64,000 nt of DNA. Source: Actomonas aquatica (GTDB lineage: Bacteria; Verrucomicrobiota; Verrucomicrobiia; Opitutales; Opitutaceae). The notes below the pieces were generated by a model. The model did no database searches. It was given only the letters and a program-made list of their open reading frames with translations, and was not told where the DNA came from. Position numbers and translations under genes: made by a program. Position 1 is the stretch's first letter. Each line of letters begins with the position of its first letter. The stretch lies in contig NZ_CP139781.1 in assembly GCF_019679435.2 (NCBI RefSeq), positions 1,054,001-1,118,000 of the forward strand, written 5' to 3'. Shown in pieces: positions 1 through 10,663 of this stretch.

Positions 1-1
1 C

Positions 2-250
2 GAGCTGCTCAGCGAAGCCACCGCGGTCTTCGTCATGACCGAGTCCCACCGCGACATCATTTACGCCATGTTTGAGCCGCAGCCGGAAAACATCTTCCTC
101 CTGCGCGAGTTCATGCCGCCCGAGGCCGATCAGCAGATCGCCGATCCCTACGGCGGCCCGCTGCCGCTCTACGAAATGTGCCGCGACGAGATCGTCGAAG
201 CCATCCCCTCGCTGCTCGAATTCCTCCGCCGCGAAATCCCCGGCAACTGA
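2..250 (+). CDS. Low-molecular-weight protein-tyrosine (or arginine) phosphatase, C-terminal part
   Basis: The frame is open from the left edge of the window, so only the last 82 residues are present. They show the C-terminal signature of the low-molecular-weight phosphatase family: VMTESHRD, then the ADPYGG general-acid loop, then a C-terminal helix (YEMCRDEIVEAIPSLLEFL). The catalytic CX5R P-loop would lie upstream of the window. Enzymes of this family remove phosphate from protein tyrosine or arginine in the cytoplasm. In Firmicutes, and by analogy here, such a gene lies just before glyA. Tyrosine versus arginine specificity cannot be decided from this part. Confidence 0.85.
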   Translation, partial: ELLSEATAVFVMTESHRDIIYAMFEPQPENIFLLREFMPPEADQQIADPYGGPLPLYEMCRDEIVEAIPSLLEFLRREIPGN

Positions 251-264
251 GCCCCCGCCCCTAC

Positions 265-307
265 GACTTTCCGACTTTTAGACCTTTAGACTCTCCGACC
301 CGTATCC
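265..307 (+). repeat. Period-8 pyrimidine-rich leader of glyA
   Basis: Five consecutive 8-nt units starting with GAC (GACTTTCC, GACTTTTA, GACCTTTA, GACTCTCC, GACCCGTA) run to 3 nt before the glyA ATG. No Shine-Dalgarno sequence lies in the usual position. The same family recurs at 23209-23248, 58133-58170, 60156-60187 and, in-frame, inside the ORF at 34848-38732. Confidence 0.75.
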
Positions 308-1570
308 ATGAACACCGCCCCCCTCGCCACCGCCGATCCCGCCATCGCCGCTGCCATCGCGGCCGAACGCTCCCGCCAGGAGAGCCACATCGAGCTGATC
401 GCTTCCGAGAATTTCACCTACCCGGCCGTCATTGAGGCCCAGGGCAGCGTGCTCACCAACAAGTATGCCGAGGGTTACCCGGCCAAGCGCTGGTATGGCG
501 GTTGCGAGCACGTCGACGTCGTCGAAAACCTCGCCATCGAGCGCGCCATGGAGCTCTTCGGCGCCGAGCACGCCAACGTTCAGCCGCACTCCGGCTCCCA
601 GGCCAACTTCGCCGTCTACACCGCCGTGCTCCAGCCCGGCGACAAGGTCCTCGGCATGAACCTCGCCCACGGCGGCCACCTCACCCACGGCAACCCGGTC
701 AACTTCTCCGGCAAGCTGTATGAGTTTGTTCAATACGGCGTGCGCGAGGACACCGGCCTCATCGACTACGAGGAGCTCGCCGCCGTCGCCGAACGCGAAA
801 AGCCGAAGATGATCACCGTGGGTGCCTCCGCCTACTCGCGCATCATCGACTTCGAGCGCATGGGCCAGATCGCCAAGTCCGTCGGCGCCTACCTGTTCGC
901 CGACATCGCCCACATCGCCGGTCTCGTCGCCGCCGGCGTGCACCCGTCGCCCGTGCCGCACGCCGACTTCGTCACCACCACCACCCACAAGACCCTGCGC
1001 GGTCCCCGCGGCGGCCTCATCCTCTGCAAGGCCGAGCATGCCAAGGCCATCAACTCCGCCATGTTCCCCGGTGGTCAGGGCGGCCCGCTCATGCACGTCA
1101 TCGCCGCCAAGGCCGTTTGCTTCGCCGAGGCCCTCAAGCCCGAGTTCAAGACCTACGCCCAGCAGATCGTCAAAAACTCGCAGGCCCTCGCCGCCGCCAT
1201 GATCGATCGCGGCTACAAGCTCATTTCCGGTGGCTCCGACAACCACCTCTTCCTCGTCGACCTGCGCGCGAACCTGCCCGAGCTCACCGCCAAGAAGGCC
1301 CAGGAGACGCTCGATCTCGCCCACATCACCTGCAACAAGAACACCGTGCCCTTCGAGACCCGTTCGCCCTTCCAGGCCTCCGGTATACGCCTCGGCACGC
1401 CCGCCGTCACCAGCCGCGGTTTTGACGAAACCGACATGGTCGAGATCGCCGACTGCATCGACACCGTGCTCAAGGCCATCGACACCGACGGCCTCGATGC
1501 CGCCCTCGATGCCGTGAAGGCCCGCGTGGCTGCGCTCACCGCCAAATACCCGCTGCCCTACCCGGTTTGA
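308..1570 (+). CDS. glyA: Serine hydroxymethyltransferase
   Basis: This cytoplasmic PLP enzyme interconverts serine plus tetrahydrofolate with glycine plus 5,10-methylene-tetrahydrofolate. The 420-residue length is normal. The N-terminal region has the family signature [15 protein letters not shown] and [15 protein letters not shown]. The PLP lysine lies in [14 protein letters not shown] at about residue 230. The C-terminal substrate region includes [17 protein letters not shown]. The ATG follows the period-8 leader directly. The stop is followed by about 100 bp before the histidine kinase, so the two may be transcribed separately. Confidence 0.98.
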   Translation: MNTAPLATADPAIAAAIAAERSRQESHIELIASENFTYPAVIEAQGSVLTNKYAEGYPAKRWYGGCEHVDVVENLAIERAMELFGAEHANVQPHSGSQANFAVYTAVLQPGDKVLGMNLAHGGHLTHGNPVNFSGKLYEFVQYGVREDTGLIDYEELAAVAEREKPKMITVGASAYSRIIDFERMGQIAKSVGAYLFADIAHIAGLVAAGVHPSPVPHADFVTTTTHKTLRGPRGGLILCKAEHAKAINSAMFPGGQGGPLMHVIAAKAVCFAEALKPEFKTYAQQIVKNSQALAAAMIDRGYKLISGGSDNHLFLVDLRANLPELTAKKAQETLDLAHITCNKNTVPFETRSPFQASGIRLGTPAVTSRGFDETDMVEIADCIDTVLKAIDTDGLDAALDAVKARVAALTAKYPLPYPV

Positions 1571-1675
1571 GCAGCTCCGAGGAATCCACCGGGGAGCGCG
1601 CCTGCCGCCCCCGGTTCCCCTCGGCTGCTGCGGTCGCAAGCCAGCCCCGGTTTCCTCATCTGATTTCCCTCTCGC

Positions 1676-4312
<2,637 letters not shown>

Positions 4313-4367
4313 GGCACGCCATCCCCGCCTTGCGGTCAGCCGCTCCCCGCCCCAACGTCGCCGGTTC

Positions 4368-4991
4368 ATGCCCAAACCGCCGCCCGCCCTCGACCGCAAA
4401 CCCTGGCCCATGAAATGGATCGTGTTGGCCATTGTTGCCTGCCTCGTGCCCTACACGTGGTTGACCTTGGCCTACCGCAAGGAAGGGCCGGCCTACGAGC
4501 CGTATCAGGATAACAAGGACCGCGCCCAGGTCATGCGCCTGCTCGACGCCGGCTTCCGCCGCGTGGAGCTTTCCCTCGACCGCCTGGTCGATCCGTCGAT
4601 GCCGCTCGCGGCCTCCGCCGAAACCCAAGCCATCGAGGGAGGCCTGCCTCCCTTGCTCTCCGAGGTGCTCATCGACAAGCCGCCCGTGCCCTCCTCTTTC
4701 GCGCTCGTGGATGCCCCTGCCCAAAGCCTCGCCGGCGCACCTTACGTGCTGTTGCTCACCGCTCAACAACCCGATCACAGCGAACGCCCCGCCGTATCCA
4801 CCCTCTACCTCCGCGGTCAGGAAGCCGTGTTCATCGTGGGTTACGATGCCCTCCCCGGTGACCTTCAGGCCCGCGATCTTACCGCCCGCCTCCGGCTCAC
4901 CGTGCCGCCAAACACCCTCGAACCCGGCACTTATCAAGGCACCCTCATCGGCGCCCTCGAATCCCGCCGCTGGACCTTCGACATTCACTGA
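4368..4991 (+). CDS. Hypothetical protein with one N-terminal membrane segment
   Basis: I do not recognise this 207-residue protein. The ATG at 4368 is preferred because the longer frame from 4266 would overlap the kinase. Residues about 17-35 (WIVLAIVACLVPYTWLTLAY) form a single membrane anchor or uncleaved signal, and the rest looks periplasmic, with beta-rich spacing toward the C-terminus (TLEPGTYQGTLIGALESRRW). It lies 55 bp behind the kinase gene on the same strand and could be co-expressed with it. Function unknown. Confidence 0.7.
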   Translation: MPKPPPALDRKPWPMKWIVLAIVACLVPYTWLTLAYRKEGPAYEPYQDNKDRAQVMRLLDAGFRRVELSLDRLVDPSMPLAASAETQAIEGGLPPLLSEVLIDKPPVPSSFALVDAPAQSLAGAPYVLLLTAQQPDHSERPAVSTLYLRGQEAVFIVGYDALPGDLQARDLTARLRLTVPPNTLEPGTYQGTLIGALESRRWTFDIH

Positions 4992-5045
4992 CCGTAGTCC
5001 AGCCACCATCGTTTAGCTTTTCAGCCTCTCTCTGCGCCCTTCGCC

Positions 5046-6365
5046 ATGTCTGCTCCGACCTCCGTTCCCGCTGCCGAAACGTCGATCAAACCGACCGACC
5101 TGCGCGGTATCCTCAAATACATTCCGCGCTTCCGGGATCAGATTTTTGTGGTCGCCCTCGACGGTGCGGTCATCGCCGACGACAACCTCACCAACCTCTT
5201 GGTCGATATCGCCGTCCTGCGCAGCCTGACCATCAAAGTCGTCCTGGTTCACGGCATCTCCCAACAACTCGCCGAGCTGTCGACCCTGCGCGAAATCCCG
5301 ATCACCAATGCCGACGGCACCGGCGTGACCGATCGCCCCACCCTCGACCTCGCCGTTCGCGCCTCTTCGCGCGTGTCCCATCTCGTGCTCGAAGGCCTCA
5401 CCCAAAACGGCCTCAAGTGCGCCATCACCAACGCCATTCGCGCCCTCCCCGTCGGCATCATCCGCGGCGTCGATCAGCAGTTCACCGGCCGCGTCGATCG
5501 CATCGACAAAGACACACTGCACCATCTCATCGCAGCCGACATCGTGCCCATCATCCAGCCCATCGGTTTCGCCCCCAACGGCCACACCCTGCGCATCAAC
5601 TCCGACCTCCTCGCCATCGAAGTCGCCGAGGCCCTCGACGCCACCAAGGTCATTTATCTCACCAACCAGGACGGCCTGCGCATCAACGGCGAACTCCGCC
5701 GCGACATCGCCGTCGACACCCTGCGCAAGACCCTCGACAGCGTGCCCGAATCCGTCGCGCCGACCGCCCGTTCCAAGGCCCTGCACGCCGTCAAAGCCAT
5801 CGAGAGTGGCATCCCCCGCGTGCACCTCGTCGACGGTCGCGTCTACGACAGCCTGCTCAACGAGGTCTTCTCCAGCGAGGGCGTCGGCACGCTCATTTAC
5901 GGCAACGACTATCAACAGGTCCGCAAAGCCACCCGCAGCGACGTGCGCTTCATTCACAGCCTTACCCGAAGCGCCGTGAAGCGCGAGGAACTGCTCCACC
6001 GCACCCAGCAGGCGATCGAGAAAAATATCGACCAGTTCTACGTCTTCGAGGTCGACGAAAACATCGTCGCCTGCGTCACCCTGCAGTTCTATCCCGACCG
6101 CCCCGAGCTCGCCGAACTCGGCTCGCTCTACGTCATGCCCTTCCACCACAAACGCGGCGTCGGCCGCAAGATGGTCGAGTTCGCCGCTTTGCGCGCCAAG
6201 GAGCTCGGGGCCAAATACCTGCTCGCGCTCTCCACCCAGAATCCTGGTTTCTTCACCAACGTCTGCGGTTTCGACGAGTCCGACAAATCCGCCCTGCCGG
6301 CCGAGCGACTCAAGACCTACGAGGCCAGCGGCCGCAACGCCAAGGTCCTCGTCCGCGCCCTCTGA
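5046..6365 (+). CDS. argA: Amino-acid N-acetyltransferase (N-acetylglutamate synthase)
   Basis: Catalyses the first step of arginine biosynthesis: acetyl-CoA plus glutamate to N-acetylglutamate. At 439 residues it has the classical ArgA layout. Residues about 20-290 form an amino-acid-kinase-like domain (VVALDGAVIADDN, IRGVDQQFTGRVDRID), which in the family binds the feedback inhibitor arginine. Residues about 300-430 form the GNAT domain, with the acetyl-CoA loop HKRGVGRKMVEFA. The upstream leader (5012-5045) is pyrimidine-rich with TTTAGC and TTTCAGC units about 8 nt apart and has no clear Shine-Dalgarno sequence. No other arginine gene is in the window. Confidence 0.93.
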   Translation: MSAPTSVPAAETSIKPTDLRGILKYIPRFRDQIFVVALDGAVIADDNLTNLLVDIAVLRSLTIKVVLVHGISQQLAELSTLREIPITNADGTGVTDRPTLDLAVRASSRVSHLVLEGLTQNGLKCAITNAIRALPVGIIRGVDQQFTGRVDRIDKDTLHHLIAADIVPIIQPIGFAPNGHTLRINSDLLAIEVAEALDATKVIYLTNQDGLRINGELRRDIAVDTLRKTLDSVPESVAPTARSKALHAVKAIESGIPRVHLVDGRVYDSLLNEVFSSEGVGTLIYGNDYQQVRKATRSDVRFIHSLTRSAVKREELLHRTQQAIEKNIDQFYVFEVDENIVACVTLQFYPDRPELAELGSLYVMPFHHKRGVGRKMVEFAALRAKELGAKYLLALSTQNPGFFTNVCGFDESDKSALPAERLKTYEASGRNAKVLVRAL

Positions 6366-6416
6366 GTCGTCCCGAATTCTTTCTCTTTATCGTTATCTTT
6401 ATCCCGCTCGTCGTTC

Positions 6417-6866
6417 ATGCGCGCCGTCGTTCAACGCGTCTCCCACGCGGCCGTCACGGTCGGTGAACGCACCACCGGTGCCATCGGCCAGGGCGTGCTC
6501 ATCCTGCTCGGTATCACCCACGCGGATACGACCGACGACGGCGAATGGCTCGCCCAAAAGATCGCCAAGCTGCGCATCTTCCCCGACGAGGGCGGCAACA
6601 TGAACCGCTCACTCCTCGACACCGGCGGTGATGCGCTCGTCGTGAGCCAATTCACTCTGCACGCCCGCGTGCGCAAGGGCACCCGCCCGTCCTTCAACGA
6701 CGCCGCCCCGCCCGCCCAGGCCGAGCCGCTCTACGAAACCTTTCGCGCGCAACTCTCTGCCGCCCTCGGCGGTCGCCCCGTGCCCGGCGGCGAGTTCGGC
6801 GCCATGATGCAGGTCGCGTTGGAAAATGACGGTCCGGTTACTCTCATTGTGGATACAAAGGCATAA
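6417..6866 (+). CDS. dtd: D-aminoacyl-tRNA deacylase
   Basis: This 149-residue cytoplasmic proofreading enzyme hydrolyses D-amino acids, and glycine from tRNA-Ala, off mischarged tRNAs. It has the two Dtd signatures, [17 protein letters not shown] near residues 79-95 and [10 protein letters not shown] near the C-terminus. Length is typical. The leader between argA and dtd is a low-complexity TTTATC-rich stretch without a good ribosome-binding site. Confidence 0.96.
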   Translation: MRAVVQRVSHAAVTVGERTTGAIGQGVLILLGITHADTTDDGEWLAQKIAKLRIFPDEGGNMNRSLLDTGGDALVVSQFTLHARVRKGTRPSFNDAAPPAQAEPLYETFRAQLSAALGGRPVPGGEFGAMMQVALENDGPVTLIVDTKA

Positions 6867-6888
6867 GGCGGTGTCATAGGCACCTGCC

Positions 6889-7761
6889 ATGCCCCTACCC
6901 CTTCGTTTGTTCGCGCCGGTTTTGCTCGGCACGCTCCTCACCGCCACGCCCCTCTTCGCCAAACCCGCCTCGGCCCGCATCGCCATCCGCTCCGTCGCCG
7001 CCGGGTATTACGCCCCGCCTTCCGTCGACGGCTCCGACGACCCCGCCCAGACCTTTGTGTTGATCGACGGCGGTTACGCGCCCGGCACCGCCCGAGACGG
7101 CAAACTCGCCAAGCTGACCTTCGCGGAGGTCACCGCGCCGCTGACGGCCGCATTGATCAAACGCGGCTTTCGTCCCGCCGCCGAAGGCGAAGCGCCCATG
7201 CTCCATCTCGTCGTCGAATGGGGCCGCACCAAACCTGCCATGGACATGAACATGGATATCTCGGTGAGCCAGATTCAGGAAATCCACCGTGATCTGCCGC
7301 CTTCCAAACGAGGCAACGTGGATTTCCGCCCCGATCCCCAATCCGAATCGCTGCGTAACGCCCTGCGGATGGAAAACGCCAAACTCCAACTCGGCGCCGA
7401 CCGCCGCGCTTACACTACCTGGGACAATGCCCTCCTGCTGGGCTACGCCAACGAGTTGTATGCGCTCAGCCAAGCGCCCCGCGCCGAACGCCCGTGGAAA
7501 CGCCACGAAGAGCTCTTGAACGATCTCACGAGTGAACGCCTCTACCTCATCGTGCGCGCCTTCGCCTTCGAAACCGGCGCCGACCCGGCCGACGCCCCGC
7601 AAGCCCATCTCATCTGGCTGACCCGCCTGAGCATCCGCGACGAAGGCCCCAACTACCCCGCTCAGCTCGAGCTCATGCTCCCCTTCGCCGCCCGCTACTT
7701 CGGCTACACCACCGGCGAACTCATCCGCGCCACCTCCATCAAAGACCTGTCGCAGAAGTAA
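6889..7761 (+). CDS. Secreted hypothetical protein
   Basis: A 290-residue protein starting with a Sec signal peptide (hydrophobic core VLLGTLLTA, probable cleavage after PLFA-K). The mature part has no motif I recognise. It mentions conserved-looking stretches such as LHLVVEWGRTKPAMD and a C-terminal LTRLSIRDEGPNYPAQLELML. It starts 22 bp after dtd on the same strand, so co-transcription is likely. It probably resides in the periplasm or envelope. Function unknown. Confidence 0.75.
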   Translation: MPLPLRLFAPVLLGTLLTATPLFAKPASARIAIRSVAAGYYAPPSVDGSDDPAQTFVLIDGGYAPGTARDGKLAKLTFAEVTAPLTAALIKRGFRPAAEGEAPMLHLVVEWGRTKPAMDMNMDISVSQIQEIHRDLPPSKRGNVDFRPDPQSESLRNALRMENAKLQLGADRRAYTTWDNALLLGYANELYALSQAPRAERPWKRHEELLNDLTSERLYLIVRAFAFETGADPADAPQAHLIWLTRLSIRDEGPNYPAQLELMLPFAARYFGYTTGELIRATSIKDLSQK

Positions 7762-7778
7762 GCCACCACGCTCACCGC

Positions 7779-7897
7779 TGTAGCCGGTCGCGATGAGGCC
7801 GGCCGAATTGCCCCTCCGCTGTAGCCGGTCTCGGTGAGGCCGGCCCGGGGTCACCGTCCCCGACTACAACCACAGCCGGTCGCGTCGAGGCCGGCCC
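7779..7897 (+). repeat. Three copies of a GTAGCCGGTC-N-GAGGCCGGC repeat
   Basis: Copies lie at about 7779-7803, 7820-7845 and 7871-7897. Each has GCCGGTC, a short variable middle and GAGGCCGGC, with CCGG cores that can pair. The third copy lacks GT before AGCC. They fill the spacer between the secreted protein and the MFS gene. A related sequence lies inside the ORF at about 37360-37390. Confidence 0.75.
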
Positions 7898-7956
7898 CAC
7901 CTTGCCCCCACGACTATCGACATCCCCCGCCCGCGTCCCCGGAATGCGCGGCGCAC

Positions 7957-9195
7957 ATGGGCTACCTGCGATTCATCCGCGAGCAACCGGTCGAGGCGAC
8001 CTTCGGTTTTGGCACCACGCTGTTCACCAGCGTCGGCCAGACCTTCTTCATCTCGATGTTTGTGCCGTCGCTGGTCGCCGCCCTGCCGCTCACCGAAGGC
8101 CAGTTCGGCACCGTTTACGCCGCGGGCACCTTGGTCGGCGCGCTCATTCTGCCTTTCGCCGCCGCCCACTACGACACGACGCCGTTGGCCCCCTACACCC
8201 GCCGCGTGTTCTTCGCGCTGGGCCTTTCCGCCCTGGTCATGGCGTTTGTCGTGCATCCCGCCATCCTCTTCCTCGCCGTGGTCGGCCTGCGCCTCTGCGG
8301 CCCCGGTCTGGTCACCCACATCGCCAACACCACCATGGCCAAGGGCTTCGAACGCCGTCGCGGCCTCGCCCTGGGCCTCACCTCCCTCGGCTATCCCCTC
8401 GGTGAAGGCATCCTGCCACCGCTCGCCGCGGCCCTGCTTATCTGGATCGACTGGCGCTTCATGTGGATCGCCCTCGGGCTGTTCTACCTAACCGTTCTGC
8501 CTTGGGCGGCCACCCGACTGATCGCTCGCGCCCGCTTCGAGACCTTCGTGGCCAGCGACCTCACCACCGGCCCCAAACCGTCCACGCGCCGCCAGCTCAT
8601 CGCCGCCTTCAAACTCATGGGCACCGATGCCCGTTTTTGGTGGATGCTGCCCGTGCAGGTCCTGCTGCCCATGCTCATCACCGCCGCCTTCCTCTACCAA
8701 GGTCCCATCGCCGTTTCAAAGGGGTGGAGCACCACCTTCATGGCGTCGCTTTTCACCCTCTTCGCCTGTTTCCGCGCCGGCACCTCGCTCACCTCCGGTC
8801 ACCGCATCGACCGCGTCGGCGCCATCCGCCTCGCCCCCTGGGTCGCGGTGCCGGTCACCCTCGCGTTTCTCCTCCTCGCCTGGGGCACACATCCCGCCGC
8901 GGGAATCGGCTTCTTCGTCCTCACCGGTCTCACCGCCGGCTCCTCCGGCAACGTGCTCACCGCCATCTGGGCCGAACTCTACGGTCCGGCCCAACTCGGC
9001 ACGATCAAAGGCCTCACCGGCGCGCTCGCCGTCTTCTCGTCCGCCGCCGGTCCTGCCATCGCCGGCATCCTCTTGGAACTGGGAGTCGGCTATCCTGCCA
9101 TGCTGACCGGCTTCGCCATCGCCACCGCCCTCGCCGCCCTCAGCGCCACCCAACTCATCCGGATAGGGTCGAACCGCCGGGCCGACCGCCCCTGA
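7957..9195 (+). CDS. Major facilitator superfamily transporter
   Basis: A 412-residue inner-membrane permease if started at the ATG at 7957 (MGYLRFIREQP). A longer frame from 7834 would run through the repeat copies and is rejected. About 12 hydrophobic segments are visible, and a loop after segment 4 contains the MFS-like MAKGFERRRGLALG. It resembles nitrate/nitrite or CynX-type members in general pattern, but the substrate cannot be deduced. No neighbour suggests a substrate. Confidence 0.85.
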   Translation: MGYLRFIREQPVEATFGFGTTLFTSVGQTFFISMFVPSLVAALPLTEGQFGTVYAAGTLVGALILPFAAAHYDTTPLAPYTRRVFFALGLSALVMAFVVHPAILFLAVVGLRLCGPGLVTHIANTTMAKGFERRRGLALGLTSLGYPLGEGILPPLAAALLIWIDWRFMWIALGLFYLTVLPWAATRLIARARFETFVASDLTTGPKPSTRRQLIAAFKLMGTDARFWWMLPVQVLLPMLITAAFLYQGPIAVSKGWSTTFMASLFTLFACFRAGTSLTSGHRIDRVGAIRLAPWVAVPVTLAFLLLAWGTHPAAGIGFFVLTGLTAGSSGNVLTAIWAELYGPAQLGTIKGLTGALAVFSSAAGPAIAGILLELGVGYPAMLTGFAIATALAALSATQLIRIGSNRRADRP

Positions 9196-9319
9196 GCACC
9201 AAATCCCCCCCCGTGGCCGAGGCTTCCAGCCTCCAGCGTCAACCGCACCACACTTTCGATTTTTGCGCCCTTTTGTGCCTCTTTGCGGCCAACAACACCT
9301 CTGCCTCACCGCCGCCCTA

Positions 9320-10219
9320 ATGCGCTGCTTCTACCACCCCGAATACGTCTTCCCGCTGCCCCCGGAACACCCGTTCCCGATGGACAAATTCTGGCGCGCC
9401 GAAGCCATGCTCCGCGAGGCGAACCACCCCGCGATCACGATCCACTCGCACGCGCCCGCATCCATCGAGCAACTCCACCGCGTTCACACCCCGACCTATC
9501 TCGCCAGCATTCGCGCGGGTGCCCTCGTCAAAGCCGATGCCGTGCGCCTCGGTCTACCCGCCAGCGAAGCCCTGCTCCATCGCTCTGCCCTCGAGGTCGG
9601 CGGCACCCTCGCCGCCACCCAGGCCGCCCTCGAAGACGGCCTCGCCTGCAACCTCGCCGGCGGCACTCACCACGCCTTTGCCGACCGCGGACTCGGCTAC
9701 TGCGTCCTTAACGACGTCGCCGTCGCCATTCGCGAACTCCACACCACTCGCCCCAAGCTCCGTATCTTCGTAGTCGATACAGACGCCCACCAAGGCAATG
9801 GCACGCACGGCATTTTCGCCGCCGAGGACCGGGTCTTCACCTACTCCATTCACGTCGGCAAAAACTATCCCGCCGCGAAAACCCCGGGCGACTTGGATGT
9901 GCCGCTGCCACGCTACGTCGAGGGAGCCGACTACCTCGAGCAACTGGAGTCGACCCTCTCCCCTGCCCTCGATGACTTCGCCCCCGACTTCGTGTTTTGG
10001 ATCGGCGGTGCCGACCTGCACATCGACGACCGTTTTGGCCAGATGCGCCTGACCGACGAACACTTCGCCGCGCGCGACCATCACATCCTGGATCTCGTCA
10101 CGACCCGTCGTGTGCCCACCGTCGTGCTCTACGGCGGCGGCTACAACCGAGACCGGATCAAAACCGCCCGCCTCCACGCCGACACCGTCCTCCGCGCCGC
10201 CGACCACGCGCAAAAATAA
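9320..10219 (+). CDS. Histone-deacetylase-family (acetoin utilisation/acetylpolyamine) amidohydrolase
   Basis: A 299-residue zinc amidohydrolase of the HDAC/AcuC/APAH superfamily. Visible motifs are GGTHHAF (catalytic His pair, about residue 115), VDTDAHQGNGT (zinc ligands Asp and His, about residue 153), and the C-terminal LYGGGYNRD. Bacterial members deacetylate small molecules or proteins such as acetyl-CoA synthetase; the substrate here is unknown. The ATG at 9320 is chosen because upstream sequence is a TTTGCG-type leader. Neighbours give no hint. Confidence 0.9.
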   Translation: MRCFYHPEYVFPLPPEHPFPMDKFWRAEAMLREANHPAITIHSHAPASIEQLHRVHTPTYLASIRAGALVKADAVRLGLPASEALLHRSALEVGGTLAATQAALEDGLACNLAGGTHHAFADRGLGYCVLNDVAVAIRELHTTRPKLRIFVVDTDAHQGNGTHGIFAAEDRVFTYSIHVGKNYPAAKTPGDLDVPLPRYVEGADYLEQLESTLSPALDDFAPDFVFWIGGADLHIDDRFGQMRLTDEHFAARDHHILDLVTTRRVPTVVLYGGGYNRDRIKTARLHADTVLRAADHAQK

Positions 10220-10231
10220 AGCGAGTCTTCA

Positions 10232-10583
10232 GGTGGACGCGGACGTCCCCGGCCGCGTCGACGCCTGCCTCTCGGTCTGTGCAATAGGCGATAGGTTGTA
10301 AGCTTTCAGCGGTCAGCTTTCAGCCACCAGCCAGCCCTTCCACCGCAACGCGCGGGCGACACGCCCGCGGCTACATCCCAATCGCAATGTAGCAGCGGCC
10401 GCCTGTCCCGCGACTGCGGTGATCTCGGCCGCTCTCCGTCGCCCCGTCCGCCTCTTGGTCTCTGCCGCTCGGCGTAGGCCGCGAGCTCGCTCGCGCTAAC
10501 GTTGCCTCTCGGTTCCAGCGATAGGCGATAGGGTATAAGCTTTCAGCGATCAGCCGTCAGCTTTCAGCCTTTCGACGGCGCAA
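10232..10583. repeat. Mosaic of spacer repeat modules after the HDAC-like gene
   Basis: In order: a GGTGGACGCGGACGTCC element just after the stop (10232); period-7 TTTCAGC/GGTCAGC text (10285-10335); the CGCGGGCGACACGCCCGCG hairpin (about 10362); the long form of the GTAGCAGCGGCCG palindrome (10388-10437); the GGCCGCGAGCTCGCTCGCGC module (10475-10500); more period-7 text; and the CGGCGCAATGCGCCG hairpin (10574). The same modules occur in similar order in at least seven other spacers. No gene is seen. Confidence 0.75.
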
Positions 10584-10604
10584 TGCGCCGCCGTCCCCCA
10601 ACAC

Positions 10605-10633
10605 AAAAAAAGAGCCACCCGGTTGGGTGGCTC
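10605..10633 (-). terminator. Rho-independent terminator of the phosphosugar mutase
   Basis: Read on the - strand, GAGCCACCC, a 4-nt loop and GGGTGGCTC form a perfect 9-bp stem, followed by seven T residues. It lies 31 bp after the stop of the mutase gene. It is the clearest intrinsic terminator in the window. Confidence 0.9.
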
Positions 10634-10663
10634 TCTTCAAACACTGCTAGCTGCGCTTCGCGC

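Noticed and set aside
10362-10380. CGCGGGCGACACGCCCGCG hairpins as intrinsic terminators
   Set aside because: No T-tract follows in any copy and they occur in several positions relative to genes; better treated as dispersed palindromes.
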